This document shows positions 35,301 to 41,049 of a stretch of DNA of 64,000 bases, piece after piece. The stretch is from Ophiura sarsii. Lineage: Eukaryota; Echinodermata; Ophiuroidea; Amphilepidida; Ophiuridae. Positions within the stretch are counted from its first letter, which is position 1, and the number at the start of each line of letters is the position of its first letter. The notes under the pieces are model-generated. The model saw only the letters and a program-made list of their open reading frames with translations, did no database searches and had not been told where the DNA came from. The DNA lies in the NCBI GenBank assembly GCA_035610835.1, contig CM069455.1:18613874-18677873 (forward strand), in the 5' to 3' direction. The position numbers and the translations under genes are program-made.

Positions 35301-36357
35301 GTTTTTGTTGTATTTTTGATACCTTGAAGGGGTCTAATGAGATACATTTAAAAAAAACCACTATAAAATACTTAGATGGAGTATACGGTTTATTCCGTGC
35401 GTCGACCGCTTTGACTATCTGTGGAGACTGTGGTCCGACAAAACGAACATGTGGAATTCGAGAACATTTGACAGATGTTGAAGAGACACAGATGTTAGCG
35501 GTAAATGAGGGAAGTACACGCAAAGGAAGCCACTGTCTTAATCCGTTTAGACGACATGTATTCACAAATATTCATTTTCACACCTCAGATATCATAATGT
35601 GGTACTTTTCTGCTTCAGGTTTTCGGTTTCAAAAAAAGTAGGTAAGCACTGTTGGAGAACAATTACTGATAAGCTTATTTGCAAACGTCAAATATTTCCA
35701 CGAACATTACTCGCTGAGGTGACACCAAAATATCTCGCTGAAACATACTTAGAAGTTAGATCTAGCAAGATAAAGTTGCTGGCTCTGGACACACCCCTTG
35801 TATTTAATTGGCTACAAGCACCTATGACATCATTTTGGCTAGTGAGTACCCCTTAATATAGTGTTGGGAGATATCATGCCTTCTCCCAACACCAAAATAA
35901 CCAAATGCTCTTCATCTCTTCAATTCAACAAGCATCATGATCATTTTTGCTTAACCTAATAATTCAAACAGGAAATCAAAATTAAACCTTACCCCAACAG
36001 ATGTTTACTCCATTGGAACAATTATTTTGGGTTTCAAACATGAAAAATAGTGAATTTATTACGCATTTTGTCTTGGTGGGCAAATTTGGCCCCGAAATTG
36101 GTGGGCAAATTTGGCCACCGACAGGTCACACACACTCACTCACACATTACATTTACACACAGGGACTGAATTCGATCGAGTAAAATGTCCCTATTACAGT
36201 ATTACTAGTTATTATGATGCGGTCTAGATACTCACGCGGCTCGTTTGGATTTCTTCTGAGCGTTCCAGTAGAAGTAAGATGCGACAAAGCCTGCAGTAAC
36301 GGTGAGTGCTGAAGTCCTGCTCGACAGCAAGAGGCTCAGCTTGCTCAGATTCGCCAT
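5234..36357 (-). CDS. ABCD3: ABCD3/PMP70 peroxisomal ABC half-transporter, transmembrane half (15 exons; 3' end outside window)
   Basis: The product is a half-size ABC transporter of the peroxisomal membrane. In animals it imports branched-chain and other acyl substrates as a homodimer. Spliced exons (minus strand) are 36236-36357, 31839-31866, 31607-31656, 29911-29962, 26644-26732, 24883-24952, 22419-22445, 21344-21414, 20421-20544, 19130-19239, 15965-16124, 15314-15383, 14107-14204, 11707-11798 (or 12281-12372) and 5234-5322. All are GT-AG and phase-consistent, giving 417 codons plus one base. Recognisable stretches match vertebrate PMP70: [12 protein letters not shown] (99-110), [18 protein letters not shown] (from 179), the EAA-like loop [14 protein letters not shown] (277-290), FFRFSMGF and [11 protein letters not shown]. 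Walker A, signature and Walker B are absent because the ATPase half lies beyond base 1. Introns are large (up to about 6 kb) and filled with MITEs, one Penelope fragment and tandem partial exon copies. Identity is recalled family similarity, not a search result. Confidence 0.95.
7470..8057 (+). mobile_element. 5'-truncated L2/CR1-type LINE 3' end
   Basis: An open frame ending at 7973 contains the C-terminal signature of L2/CR1-like reverse transcriptases: [74 protein letters not shown] and [10 protein letters not shown]. It is followed by a short 3' UTR with GGCGCTATATAAATT and a (TTA)n tail at 8036-8057. The catalytic domain is missing. The insertion sits beside a MITE fragment at 7393-7445. 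Confidence 0.9.
8560..8640 (-). mobile_element. tRNA-like SINE remnant with duplicated box B
   Basis: On the minus strand: TTGGTAGAGCATTCATCTGG (box A region), then GGTTCAAATCCCCAGGAGGT and GGTTCAAATCCCGGTC, two copies of box B 20-odd bases apart. Confidence 0.5.
8648..9060. mobile_element. MITE, TIR TGTGATGCGATCTGTGAAAA, TSD TA (copy 2)
   Basis: Same ends and interior as the copy at 1236-1670 (shared CATCACCTTT, GCGTTTTATGACATCACAAT), same orientation, 413 bp, TA flanks. The pair are also a 7.4-kb-spaced direct repeat. Confidence 0.88.
9490..9556 (+). mobile_element. tRNA-like SINE remnant
   Basis: TCAGCTTAGTTGGTAGAGCA then TCTAGAGTTTGGGAGGTCCT then GGTTGAAG: box A and a damaged box B in tRNA order. 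Confidence 0.45.
9715..10895. repeat. Nested inverted repeat (outer and inner arms)
   Basis: The outer arms 9730-9835 and 10785-10895 are reverse complements (AAATCACCCAGAAGTGAA, GAAACTTCATTTTGAT). The inner arms 9868-10000 and 10075-10215 are too (GTCCACAGACCGCCATTGTA against its reverse). The inner arms carry GGTCAAAGGTCA-like words. No coding frame I trust; probably one or two foldback elements. Confidence 0.65.
11707..11798 (-). CDS. ABCD3: ABCD3 exon 14b (canonical version)
   Basis: A 92-nt exon encoding [30 protein letters not shown] plus GG, very close to vertebrate [30 protein letters not shown]. Acceptor is TATACTAG with a poor pyrimidine tract; donor GTGAGT. It joins exon 15 in frame as GG+G then FTQRVTEL. 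This part forms the last membrane helix and its cytosolic extension toward the ATPase domain. Confidence 0.92.
12281..12372 (-). CDS. ABCD3: ABCD3 exon 14a (alternative version)
   Basis: A 92-nt open exon encoding [30 protein letters not shown] (358-387) plus GG. Length and phases (0 in, 2 out) are identical to exon 14b. Acceptor TTGTATAG follows a T-rich tract and donor GTAAGT is perfect. It is more diverged from vertebrate PMP70 than 14b but keeps YYxSG and LAGRExTRLAG. Including both 14a and 14b, or neither, would shift the frame, so use would have to be mutually exclusive. A recent duplicate not used in transcripts is the alternative. Confidence 0.7.
12430..13110 (-). repeat. Tandem array of truncated ABCD3 exon-14a copies
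   Basis: At least four further copies of the exon-14a acceptor side lie upstream of exon 14a, at about 12445-12536, 12597-12665, 12757-12840 and 12935-13020, with a weak one at 13065-13110. Each retains sequence like CAGGCTACATGATGGTACGT, but all end after GTAGCCCTAGCTG and lack the [11 protein letters not shown] end and the donor, which are replaced by a shared CTTGTACTCCCC-like junction. The first is almost identical to 14a over its shared part. The others have stops and frameshifts. They are pseudo-exons. Confidence 0.8.
13415..13446 (+). repeat. (ACATT)n microsatellite
   Basis: Six or so uninterrupted copies of ACATT just right of the exon-14 pseudo-exon array. Confidence 0.9.
13606..13911. 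mobile_element. Foldback MITE with TTAAACCxGGTCTAACTTTA arms
   Basis: Left TATGCACAAAACAAGTTAAA and right TTTAAGTTGTTTTGGGCATA pair, and the arms continue for about 65 nt (GGTCTAACTTTAGACC, GACTACTCTTT). Lies in ABCD3 intron 13. Confidence 0.78.
14107..14204 (-). CDS. ABCD3: ABCD3 exon 13
   Basis: Completes Tyr325 and encodes [32 protein letters not shown] (326-357), matching YLATVVGYLVVSRPFLDLSH of PMP70. Acceptor TTTCAG, donor GTAAGT; ends in phase 0, as both versions of exon 14 require. Confidence 0.92.
14238..14512. mobile_element. TTAA-flanked foldback carrying a tRNA-like segment
   Basis: TTAA-CCCTAACTCTAGTACACCAC at the left and GTGGTGTAGTAGAGTTAGGG-TTAA at the right. On the minus strand about 14390-14312 reads like a tRNA head, with box A-like GTAGTGTAGTAGTTAGGAT and box B GGTTCAAATCC. 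This suggests a SINE-like or tRNA-derived piece inside the element. Confidence 0.65.
15314..15383 (-). CDS. ABCD3: ABCD3 exon 12
   Basis: Encodes [20 protein letters not shown] then IAK (302-324) plus one base, matching HNFILFRFSMGFIDSIIAKY. Acceptor TTTGCAG, donor GTAAGT. Confidence 0.93.
15965..16124 (-). CDS. ABCD3: ABCD3 exon 11 (EAA-like loop)
   Basis: Encodes 248-301: [46 protein letters not shown]. The [14 protein letters not shown] stretch is the EAA-like motif that couples the membrane and ATPase domains in ABCD proteins. Acceptor TACACAG, donor GTAAGA. Confidence 0.95.
16680..16886. mobile_element. 207-bp TTAA-flanked MITE, TIR CCCCCTGAGAACTACCGGCC
   Basis: TTAA flanks at 16676-16679 and 16887-16890; ends CCCCCTGAGAACTACCGGCC and GGCCGGTAGTGCCCAGGGGG. 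A diverged full copy lies at about 2155-2360 and a left-end fragment at 7393-7445. Confidence 0.8.
17981..18637. mobile_element. 657-bp hairpin element, TIR TACCGGGTGGTTCAAAAAAA, TSD TA
   Basis: TACCGGGTGGTTCAAAAAAA at the left, TTTTTTTGAACCACCCGGTA at the right. The arms remain complementary for about 200 nt (GACTTGTCCACGGGAGCGTC against GACGCTCCCGTGGACAAGGC). TA on both sides, Tc1/mariner-like. A solo end lies at 14604-14630. Confidence 0.85.
18781..19018. mobile_element. Foldback MITE, TIR CTATAGTTTAATCAGTTCCA
   Basis: CTATAGTTTAATCAGTTCCAAATTGG is mirrored by CCAATTTGGAACTGATCAAACTATAG. A second small relative lies at 26068-26155. Confidence 0.75.
19130..19239 (-). CDS. ABCD3: ABCD3 exon 10 (TM segments)
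   Basis: Encodes [36 protein letters not shown] (212-247) plus two bases, matching PFLDIVLYIFKLT...GPASMMAYLVVSGLFLT in PMP70. An internal GTGAGT is in frame and read through. Acceptor TTGCAG, donor GTAAGC. Confidence 0.9.
19625..19680. repeat. 56-bp near-perfect palindrome
   Basis: TAAATCTTTGTAACGC...GCGTTACAAAGATTTA pairs over 28+28 nt with one mismatch and no loop. It lies in ABCD3 intron 9 close to the partial exon-9 copies. Function unknown. Confidence 0.85.
19779..20350 (-). repeat. Tandem partial copies of ABCD3 exon 9
   Basis: Three copies follow exon 9 at about 200-220 bp spacing: 20204-20288, 19982-20066 and a decayed one near 19787-19875. The first two keep an AG acceptor-like junction, an open 85-nt frame (phase 2 in, 0 out, like exon 9) ending SNLSK, and a GTAAGT donor. 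They lack the first 13 residues of exon 9 ([13 protein letters not shown]). The third has an in-frame stop. Flanking intron sequence is duplicated with them. Confidence 0.8.
20421..20544 (-). CDS. ABCD3: ABCD3 exon 9 (cytosolic loop [16 protein letters not shown])
   Basis: Completes Arg170 and encodes residues 171-211, containing [24 protein letters not shown] and [12 protein letters not shown], almost identical to vertebrate PMP70. Acceptor TTGTTAG, donor GTAAGT. Partial copies of its 3' two thirds follow at about 200-bp spacing down to 19.78 kb. Confidence 0.95.
21344..21414 (-). CDS. ABCD3: ABCD3 exon 8
   Basis: Encodes [20 protein letters not shown] then QYL (147-169) plus two bases, matching YGLNELKLxFRxRLTKxLYEEYL of PMP70. 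Acceptor TCTACAG, donor GTAAGA. Confidence 0.92.
22419..22445 (-). CDS. ABCD3: ABCD3 exon 7 (27-nt microexon)
   Basis: Encodes ISLVNNLLK (138-146), identical in pattern to the ISLVNNFLK segment of vertebrate PMP70. Phase 0 on both sides; acceptor TTTCAG, donor GTAAGA. Confidence 0.9.
23426..24118. mobile_element. 693-bp foldback MITE, TSD TTAA (copy 1)
   Basis: An almost perfect hairpin: left arm GGGGGCTGTCTGTGCACCTT..., right arm ...AAGGTGCACAGCCCCC, each roughly 330 nt. TTAA flanks both ends (23422-23425, 24119-24122). The host sequence GCATTTAAAAGACGCAT at 54778-54794 is the undisrupted paralogous site with a single TTAA, which proves the boundaries. TTAA targeting is piggyBac-like. Lies in ABCD3 intron 6. 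Confidence 0.9.
24438..24770. mobile_element. MITE, TIR AGGTAGATGACCC type, TTAA target (copy 2)
   Basis: TTAA flanks (24434-24437, 24771-24774). Ends AGGTAGATGACCC and GATCGGGTCATATACCT; 333 bp. Very close to the 1.7-kb copy over its length. Confidence 0.85.
24883..24952 (-). CDS. ABCD3: ABCD3 exon 6
   Basis: Encodes Ser114 to Ala137, [20 protein letters not shown] then MPA. It corresponds to the GIIGRxxKDFxRYLxxFIAAMP stretch of PMP70. Acceptor TTTCAG, donor GTAAGT. Confidence 0.9.
25195..25740 (+). mobile_element. Penelope-like element fragment (GIY-YIG endonuclease end)
   Basis: Frames in series give [20 protein letters not shown]..., then VYMIPC...[28 protein letters not shown] and SPGHSVDL. 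After a frameshift the sequence follows the expected [20 protein letters not shown] and YKLPRVYDP end, still legible in the bases at 25550-25660. IPC...[16 protein letters not shown] is the GIY-YIG domain of Penelope/Poseidon elements. The reverse transcriptase is absent and the frame is broken, so it is inactive. It lies in ABCD3 intron 5. Confidence 0.85.
25835..26643 (-). repeat. Tandem array (about 185-bp unit) seeded from ABCD3 exon 5 3' end
   Basis: Units sharing GGAGTCATCCTTTTTGTACA, CTCTAAGAATGAGTGATTTA and ATTCTGTATCATCCATACAT recur from 25.84 to 26.64 kb. Each contains the last 35-40 nt of exon 5 (DVWMIQNG...) plus its donor GTAAAT and the following intron. Copies of the exon tail lie near 26450-26495, 26260-26305 and, split by an insertion, 25865-26045. 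They lack the membrane-helix part of the exon and are not usable exons. Confidence 0.8.
25881..26017. mobile_element. 137-bp insertion with 6-bp target duplication
   Basis: The tandem unit reads ...AGCTGTACCATTCTG... in its intact copies but is split here after CTGTAC. The insert starts AGGGATGTAAG, contains GAACGAGCGTAGCGAGTTCC and ends GGAAGCGCCCC, and is followed by a second CTGTAC (26018-26023). The sister copies are the empty site. No coding capacity; a small non-autonomous element of unknown family. Confidence 0.7.
26644..26732 (-). CDS. ABCD3: ABCD3 exon 5 (TM segment, [10 protein letters not shown])
   Basis: Encodes [17 protein letters not shown]... through AIE (85-113) plus two bases. 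This is a membrane helix followed by the highly conserved DVWMIQNGT. Acceptor TTCATAG, donor GTAAAT. Its 3' end has been copied several times downstream (25.86-26.5 kb), see the separate repeat entry. Confidence 0.93.
27733..28683. mobile_element. Foldback element with GGGTACCC-rich ends
   Basis: The left end GGGCTGAGAATTTCGGGTA is mirrored by the right end CCCGAAATTCCCAGCC. Both ends carry repeats of the palindrome CGGGTACCCG, 27735-27812 and 28598-28670. A C20 tract abuts the left end. The interior contains the nested TTAA MITE at 28008-28352. Confidence 0.75.
28008..28352. mobile_element. MITE, TIR AGGTAGATGACCCGATCAC, TTAA target (copy 3, reverse), nested in a foldback
   Basis: TTAA flanks at 28004-28007 and 28353-28356; ends AGGTAGATGACCCGATCA and CGGAACATCTACCT. 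The interior is the reverse complement of copies 1 and 2 (TGTACTACTCAATGGG, TGCAACTCAAACTTTGG). It sits inside the 27733-28683 foldback. Confidence 0.85.
29911..29962 (-). CDS. ABCD3: ABCD3 exon 4
   Basis: Completes Arg67 and encodes [17 protein letters not shown] (68-84), matching the RLIxILKIMVPxxFCKE segment of PMP70. Acceptor TTTACAG, donor GTAAGG; phase 2 in, phase 0 out. Confidence 0.9.
30962..31332. mobile_element. Foldback MITE, GGCCAAAAA / GTTTGGTTGCCCTC arms
   Basis: ATGTTTGGTTGCCCTC at the left and GAGGGCAACCAAACAT at the right, bounded by GGCCAAAAA / TTTTTGGCC. Non-coding, about 370 bp. Confidence 0.75.
31607..31656 (-). CDS. ABCD3: ABCD3 exon 3
   Basis: Encodes [16 protein letters not shown] (51-66) plus two bases. 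The KKERAxVDxVFF segment matches the PMP70 region just after the first membrane segment. Acceptor TCATAG, donor GTAAGA. Confidence 0.9.
31839..31866 (-). CDS. ABCD3: ABCD3 exon 2 (28-nt microexon)
   Basis: The acceptor CCACAG and donor GTATGT bound 28 nt that complete Ala41 and add LSDLHVQLE (42-50). Only with this microexon do exons 1 and 3 join in frame, since exon 1 ends in phase 2 and exon 3 starts in phase 0. That is strong internal support. Confidence 0.85.
32495..33765 (+). mobile_element. Penelope-like retroelement remnant, interrupted by a nested insertion
   Basis: Legible pieces in changing frames: YRDDG-like start at 32510, [78 protein letters not shown]. After the nested insert come [14 protein letters not shown], a [33 protein letters not shown] segment and RNLCMDEK-like end. 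The gene order (RT tail then GIY-YIG with a Cys-rich knuckle) is that of Penelope-like elements. Multiple stops and frameshifts. Confidence 0.75.
33054..33325 (-). mobile_element. 272-bp element nested in the Penelope remnant, TSD CTATA
   Basis: The coding trace of the Penelope element stops at 33053 and resumes at 33326 after the repeated CTATA (33049-33053 and 33326-33330). The left end is TAATAATAATATAATAATTA, which on the minus strand is a (TTA)n-type 3' tail, so the insert looks like a short non-LTR/SINE copy inserted on the minus strand. It has no ORF of note and I do not recognise the family. Confidence 0.6.
34783..34832. repeat. 50-bp imperfect palindrome
   Basis: TTTCATAGCTCTCATAC is mirrored by GTATGAGAGCTATGAAA around a short spacer. 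It adjoins the larger foldback at 34865-35135. Confidence 0.8.
34865..35135. mobile_element. Foldback with about 110-nt arms
   Basis: Left TTACATTTCTGATCATAAAT, CATTCCAAGTTACAG and right CTGTAACTTGGAATG, ATTTATGATCAGAAATGTAA pair, with TTGTCGGAC/GTCCGACA at the tip. Non-coding. Confidence 0.78.
36236..36357 (-). CDS. ABCD3: ABCD3 exon 1 (start codon, TM1)
   Basis: Encodes residues 1-40 plus two bases, starting [11 protein letters not shown]. Residues about 15-31 ([17 protein letters not shown]) form a hydrophobic segment followed by basic KKSKR. In PMP70 this N-terminal helix with adjacent basic residues carries the peroxisome-targeting (PEX19-binding) information. The start is the first ATG in an open frame. 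The donor is GTGAGT. Confidence 0.9.
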
Positions 36358-36391
36358 CTTCACAAATCACACACACCGGTTTTTACGGTGA

Positions 36392-36404
36392 AGGTCAAAG
36401 GTCA
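36392..36404 (+). promoter_or_regulatory. DR1 nuclear-receptor element just upstream of ABCD3
   Basis: A perfect direct repeat AGGTCA-A-AGGTCA starts 35 bp upstream of the ABCD3 start codon. DR1 is the classical site for RXR heterodimers (PPAR-type) and HNF4/COUP-type receptors, and vertebrate PMP70 is a peroxisome-proliferator-responsive gene. Proximity and pathway fit are suggestive only. No TATA box or mapped transcription start is visible, so the site may even lie in the 5' UTR. Confidence 0.55.
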
Positions 36405-36519
36405 AACATGGTCAACCCACTTACTGGTTAACAGCGGGTGATAGACGCAATTTACAAAACTCAATTTCTTTGATTTGGGAACCCGGGAGTGCCAACTTTG
36501 CATTAATCATTTGTTTATC

Positions 36520-36727
36520 AATGTCGGTGACTCATGTCGATGTCGGTATCAATGTTGGTGTTGGTGTTGGTGTGGTGTCAATATTGTTGTTTGGTGTTAT
36601 CAACACCGACACTGAAATCGACACCGACATAACATATTGACACCGTGACACTGACAGTGACACCGACACAAAAACATCGACAGAGACATTGAACCACATC
36701 GACACAGACTTTGACACCGCCATCTAA
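36520..36727. repeat. GTCGGTG/CACCGAC minisatellite (left half)
   Basis: Degenerate repeats of GTCGGTGTTG-type words run on one strand and then flip to ACACCGACA-type words, so the array can fold. The array continues at 37143-37200 (GACATCAACACCGACATAGA) after a MITE insertion. Confidence 0.75.
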
Positions 36728-37142
36728 GGGGGCACTTGCGCGTTTGGTGTATGGTTCAGAGAAATAGAACCTATATCAATTTGATCATCGTCCCATTTTT
36801 AAAGAAAAGATAGAATAGAACCTCAGCATTGCTATTGTGGTCAAAAATCGTCGGAATCGAATACGCACCGTAGCCTAGGCTGCGGAAGGATATCGTGGCC
36901 GGAACCGGACCGGTGAGGAAGCGAAATTATCGGTGTAAAATGGTGAGGGCGCTGTTAAGGTGCTCGAAGCGGAAAAGTTGATCTAGATGGGTCAAGAAAA
37001 ATCAAGTTTAAAATAAAATTCAACACATATCTGAGACATGCATGCAAAATTAAAACATCCATCATTGTTACGTGGGGTAAAAATACGGTCTTGAAAAAGG
37101 GCATTTATTTCAATGGGGGGAATTATTTAGTGGTGTGCCCCC
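36728..37142. mobile_element. MITE, TIR GGGGGCAC, TSD TAA (copy 1), inserted in minisatellite
   Basis: Shares long blocks with the copy at 46364-46823: ATATCAATTTGATCATCGTC, AATAGAACCTCAGCATTGCT, AAAATCGTCGGAATCGAATA, TCTAGATGGGTCAAGAAAAA. Ends GGGGGCAC and ...TTTAGTGGTGTGCCCCC, flanked by TAA. Confidence 0.82.
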
Positions 37143-37559
37143 CTAAACCGACATTGACATCAACACCGACATAGACACACCGACATCAACACCAATATTC
37201 GAACTCTTGACAAGCTTGCACTGTGACTTTTTTCTCTTTTTAAGCTGTTAATCCGGGCAATTGGCGCGCATGGAGCAAAGGCAAAGAGGCTATAGCGCCG
37301 GCGAAAAGGTAGATTTGAGGGAATATTATTTGGTGGGGTGGGGGGGGGGGGGATTCAGAGGATCAGGAGCGGAACCGGGCGCAGATGGACGCACGAGTTA
37401 AAGCAATAGTGCAGTGTCAAATGCGCAACGACGGCGTGAGTATTCAGTCTATTTCTTTCGTGTACACTAGTAGTGTTGAAACAATTCCCTCGCCCAACCC
37501 GCACCGTGAGCCCCCCCCCATCAAACAGCTGTATATCCTTTTCTGTATTAGCTATACCA

Positions 37560-40500
37560 TGGCCATTTACTTATACTACTACTTATGTCGTTCTCGAACG
37601 GTCTTCGTGATGGCTCGCCAAACTACTCTGTCCCTCATGCATGCTTTCATCTCCTCATCATTCTTCAGTCCTGTGTCTTTCGCCAAGGTGTCCAAATATG
37701 TTAAGGCTGGGCGGCCGACAGATGTGTGTCCGTGTTTGGGTTTCCATAGCAGCAGATCAGATACAATCTCATTTTCTCTTCTCATGCAATGCCCTGCAAA
37801 TCTCATCCTTCCGTCTGTGATGTTTTCTGATATCTTTTGTAAGTTTCCATACAGGTCTTCGTTTGGTACCTTATCTTTCCAACTAATGTTGAGTGCAGTT
37901 CTCAGCATTCTAGTGTAGCATCCATCTAGAGATTTCTTCAGTCTGTTGGTGATGGTCCATGTCTCAGCTCCATACAGTAGAACACTTTGAACAGTAGCTT
38001 GGAAAAGTCTGATTTTGATTTTTCGACAGAGGCTGGATTTCCACACTTTGTTCAGAGCATTGCAGGCCTTCCAAGCAAGTGCTTTACGTACTTTTATGTC
38101 ATGCTGGCTACTACCAACCCAAGCTCCCAGGTACTTGAAGTCCTCTACGTTGTCTAGGTTACTTCCATCAGAGGTTTTTAGCTGTACCACTTGTGCTTGG
38201 TGGAATGCTATGCATTTGGTTTTCTTGGCATTCATGTGGAGCCCAGTTTTGAGTGCTGCTTCCTCAACATATTTCAGCAACGTCTGTGCCTGCTCCTTAT
38301 AGTGTCAGAAAGTAACGCTATGTCATCTGCAAAGTCAAGATCAGTGACGTTCTTTGGCCCTATTCTTCGACTTTGTCTAGGCTTGATGGTGAATCCTAGT
38401 TCCTCTTCTCTCCCACTGATAGCTATTCTTAAGCAGTAATCAAGGATGATTATGAATAGGTAGGGGCAAGGGTATCTCCTTGGAGTACTCCTGCTAGGAT
38501 GTCGAACAGTTCCGTGTCGCCATCAGGTGATATGACTTTGGCTCTTGTGTTTCTGTAAGTTTCATCAATTGCATCTGTTATAACCTGTGGGACACCGTAT
38601 GCTTTGAGTATCTTGATCATTTTCCCACGATGTATGGTGTCGAATGCCTTTTTGAAGTCAATGAATGTTATGACTGCAGAGAGATTATTGGAATGTATAC
38701 CTTCGATGATTCTCCTGAGCCCCAGAATGTGTGAGGTAGTGCCTCTTCCCTTGCGGAAGCCATTCTGGTTAGTTCGAAGTAATTCATCTAGGTGAGGTCT
38801 TATTTTGTTGAGAATCATTCTGTTATATGTCTTGGCCACAATAGAGTTCAGACATATGCCCCTGTATAGAGTCCTGCTTGACTTAGGTCACCAGATTTTG
38901 GGACTGGTATCAGGTTCAATATTGCCCACTGGTCAGGTTTTTGTTTTTCTAGGAGGGCCTTATTACAGATGTCCAGTATTAAATCATCAAGATTGCATCT
39001 TGTCAGTATAGTTCAGGTGGAATGTTGTCCTCTCCAAAACTTTTCCCCTCCTTGATAGATTTCGTGGCTTTCTGGTACTCAGTGTTATTGAAGGCAGTAC
39101 ACTTAATTGTATAGTTCTTCGAAAATCTTTGGGATGTCTTCATCTTTATCAGTCACTACCGGTGGATTTCCTAGGATTTGTTGGAAGTGGCAGTACCAAT
39201 CATTGACACGTTCTTCCTTTGTCTTTCCTTTGAGGATACCATTCCTAGAGGTTTTCATTCCACTTACTTCGTTAATGAGCTCCCAAGATAATCTGTGTTG
39301 CATGTTTAGGGTTGCCTTTTCCACTTCTTTTAATTTCTTGTCCAGTTATTTAGAATTGACCTCATCATAGGCTTGGTCGAGTTCTCGTTTACCCGCTGCT
39401 TCAAACTCTTGTGCAGACTCTTTACTGTCGTCTGTGACATGTTTTTCATATGTCTGCCTTAGCTTCTTTCTGGCAGTTTCTACTTTTCTACTATAACACA
39501 ATGCCTTTTGCCTCTTCTTACATATTTTTGGTAGTAGTTTCTTGGCAGTTTCTTGATTTGCTGTGATAAAGTTTCCATATTTCACTGTTGGATTGTCATC
39601 ACAGGTGTCATTTAGTAGTGTGTATTTGTTTCTGACTTCGACAGAATATTGATCTTGCAGTTCTGAATCTTGGACAAGCTTATTCCAGTTGTATTTCACT
39701 TTCTTTGGCTTGGTTTTGCTGTTTGCTCGTAGGCTTAATCTAATCTTTGAAGTCACTATTCTATGATCGGATCCAATACTTGCAAACGAATTGTAGGCTT
39801 CTGTGTTCAGAATACTATTTTGCCATTTCTTTCTGATCAGGATGTAGTCAAGTTGTGCTCTGAATCCACTTGGTAGAATACAGGTCCATAGTTTTGTTAC
39901 TTTCTTTTGGAATCTGGTATTTGTAATGACTAGGTTATTTTCCATTGCAAACTCCTCCAATATTTCCCCGTTCCTGTTTGTGGTTTCATGGTAGGCAAAA
40001 GGAGCAATGTCGTTACCAATCCGGGCATTAAAGTCCCCAATTTATACTGTCAGGAAATTATGGACCGGTACTGATTTGGTAGTTTCTTTCAGCTCGTCAT
40101 AGTAGTCTCTTACCTCATCCTCACTTGCCACATTGGTGGGAGAGTATGTAGATATAAGTTTATAACCGTAGTTTTTGGATTGCCATTAAAGGTTGCTTGA
40201 ATGGTTCTGGTGCTTATGTAGCAGATTGAGGATATGGCTCGTTGTTCTCGTGGACTTAACAAGATGCCAACTCCACCCACTGCAGCTCCTTGTCTATTTC
40301 TAGTAGCAGATGCTGTGACAAGTTGGTAGCCCTCTATGATATTATCATATCTTATCTGTTCATCTGTATGAACTATTCGATGCTCTTGGATTCCAATAAT
40401 GTCAATTTTATATTGTTGAGCTAAAGCACACAGCTCAAGTTGTTTGTTTGTGTTCCTAATCGTTCTTGCGTTTAGGGTTGCAATGTTCATCACTTTCTTG

Positions 40501-40700
40501 CATTTCAGAAAATGAGGTTTCCCTTTACTTTCACCGTTATCAGTCACTGCCCTTCCTGGTGTAGTCCCCTGAGGATTTAAGGCACTGACGTCATCATTTT
40601 CACTTTGAAGTGAGGAGGTTTCAGCATTTGGGAGATTATCAGGGACTCTAACACTGGTGTTTTTATTTGATGCCATCATAAAGTCTTTCAGTTGCTATTG
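37560..40700 (-). mobile_element. Dead APE-type non-LTR retrotransposon (LINE; RTE-like by motif)
   Basis: From 40679 downward: an endonuclease domain (MNIATLNARTIR, IIGIQEHRIVH, GGVGILLSP, then IGDFNARIGND, LDYILIRKKW, SDHRIV), a linker, and a reverse transcriptase (NQNGFRKGRGTTSHI, ITFIDFKKAFDTI, GVLQGDTLAP, DLDFADDIALL). A C-terminal region follows (YLGAWVGSS, LLYGAETWTITN, MRFAGHCMRRE, VGRPALTYLD), with the stop at 37579. The frame is broken by a stop before IGDFN (near 40045), by breaks near 38840-39100 and at 38300-38450, so it is not active. Upstream (40.73-40.95 kb) the phrase CTGGCCGTTGAGAA occurs twice, suggesting 5'-UTR tandem units. Clade placement is tentative. Confidence 0.88.
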
Positions 40701-41049
40701 TTTGCTGGTGGTCGCAACTCCTACCAGCAGGTGTCCAGTGGCCGTTGAGAAATGCATGTAGTTAAACGTTTCCCATCCGCCCTTACTCTGGTCATCTCAG
40801 TCTCCAACCTGAGAATAATAAGAGGTATTCAGGTCTCAGGACTCCCTGTTTTTGTTCACTGGCCGTTGAGAAGAAATATGATCATCGCGCCCTTTTGCCG
40901 TTGTTAGAGATTGAATCTCTCATCCGCCTTAGGAAAGTGACTACCTAACCATTTTACCCATAGTTGGGTGGTTTATGTTCAGGTTTTCCTTCCTTAACTC
41001 AGAGCCCCGTTAGTGGAACAGGCCGCAAAGCCTGATCGTAACACTTAGC

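Noticed and set aside
37385..37918. 177-codon plus-strand frame
   Set aside because: Its right part lies antisense to the C-terminal region of the minus-strand LINE and has no domain of its own.
40895..40960. tRNA-like minus-strand segment upstream of the LINE
   Set aside because: GATTCAATCTC resembles box B, but box A is poor and no cloverleaf forms by eye.
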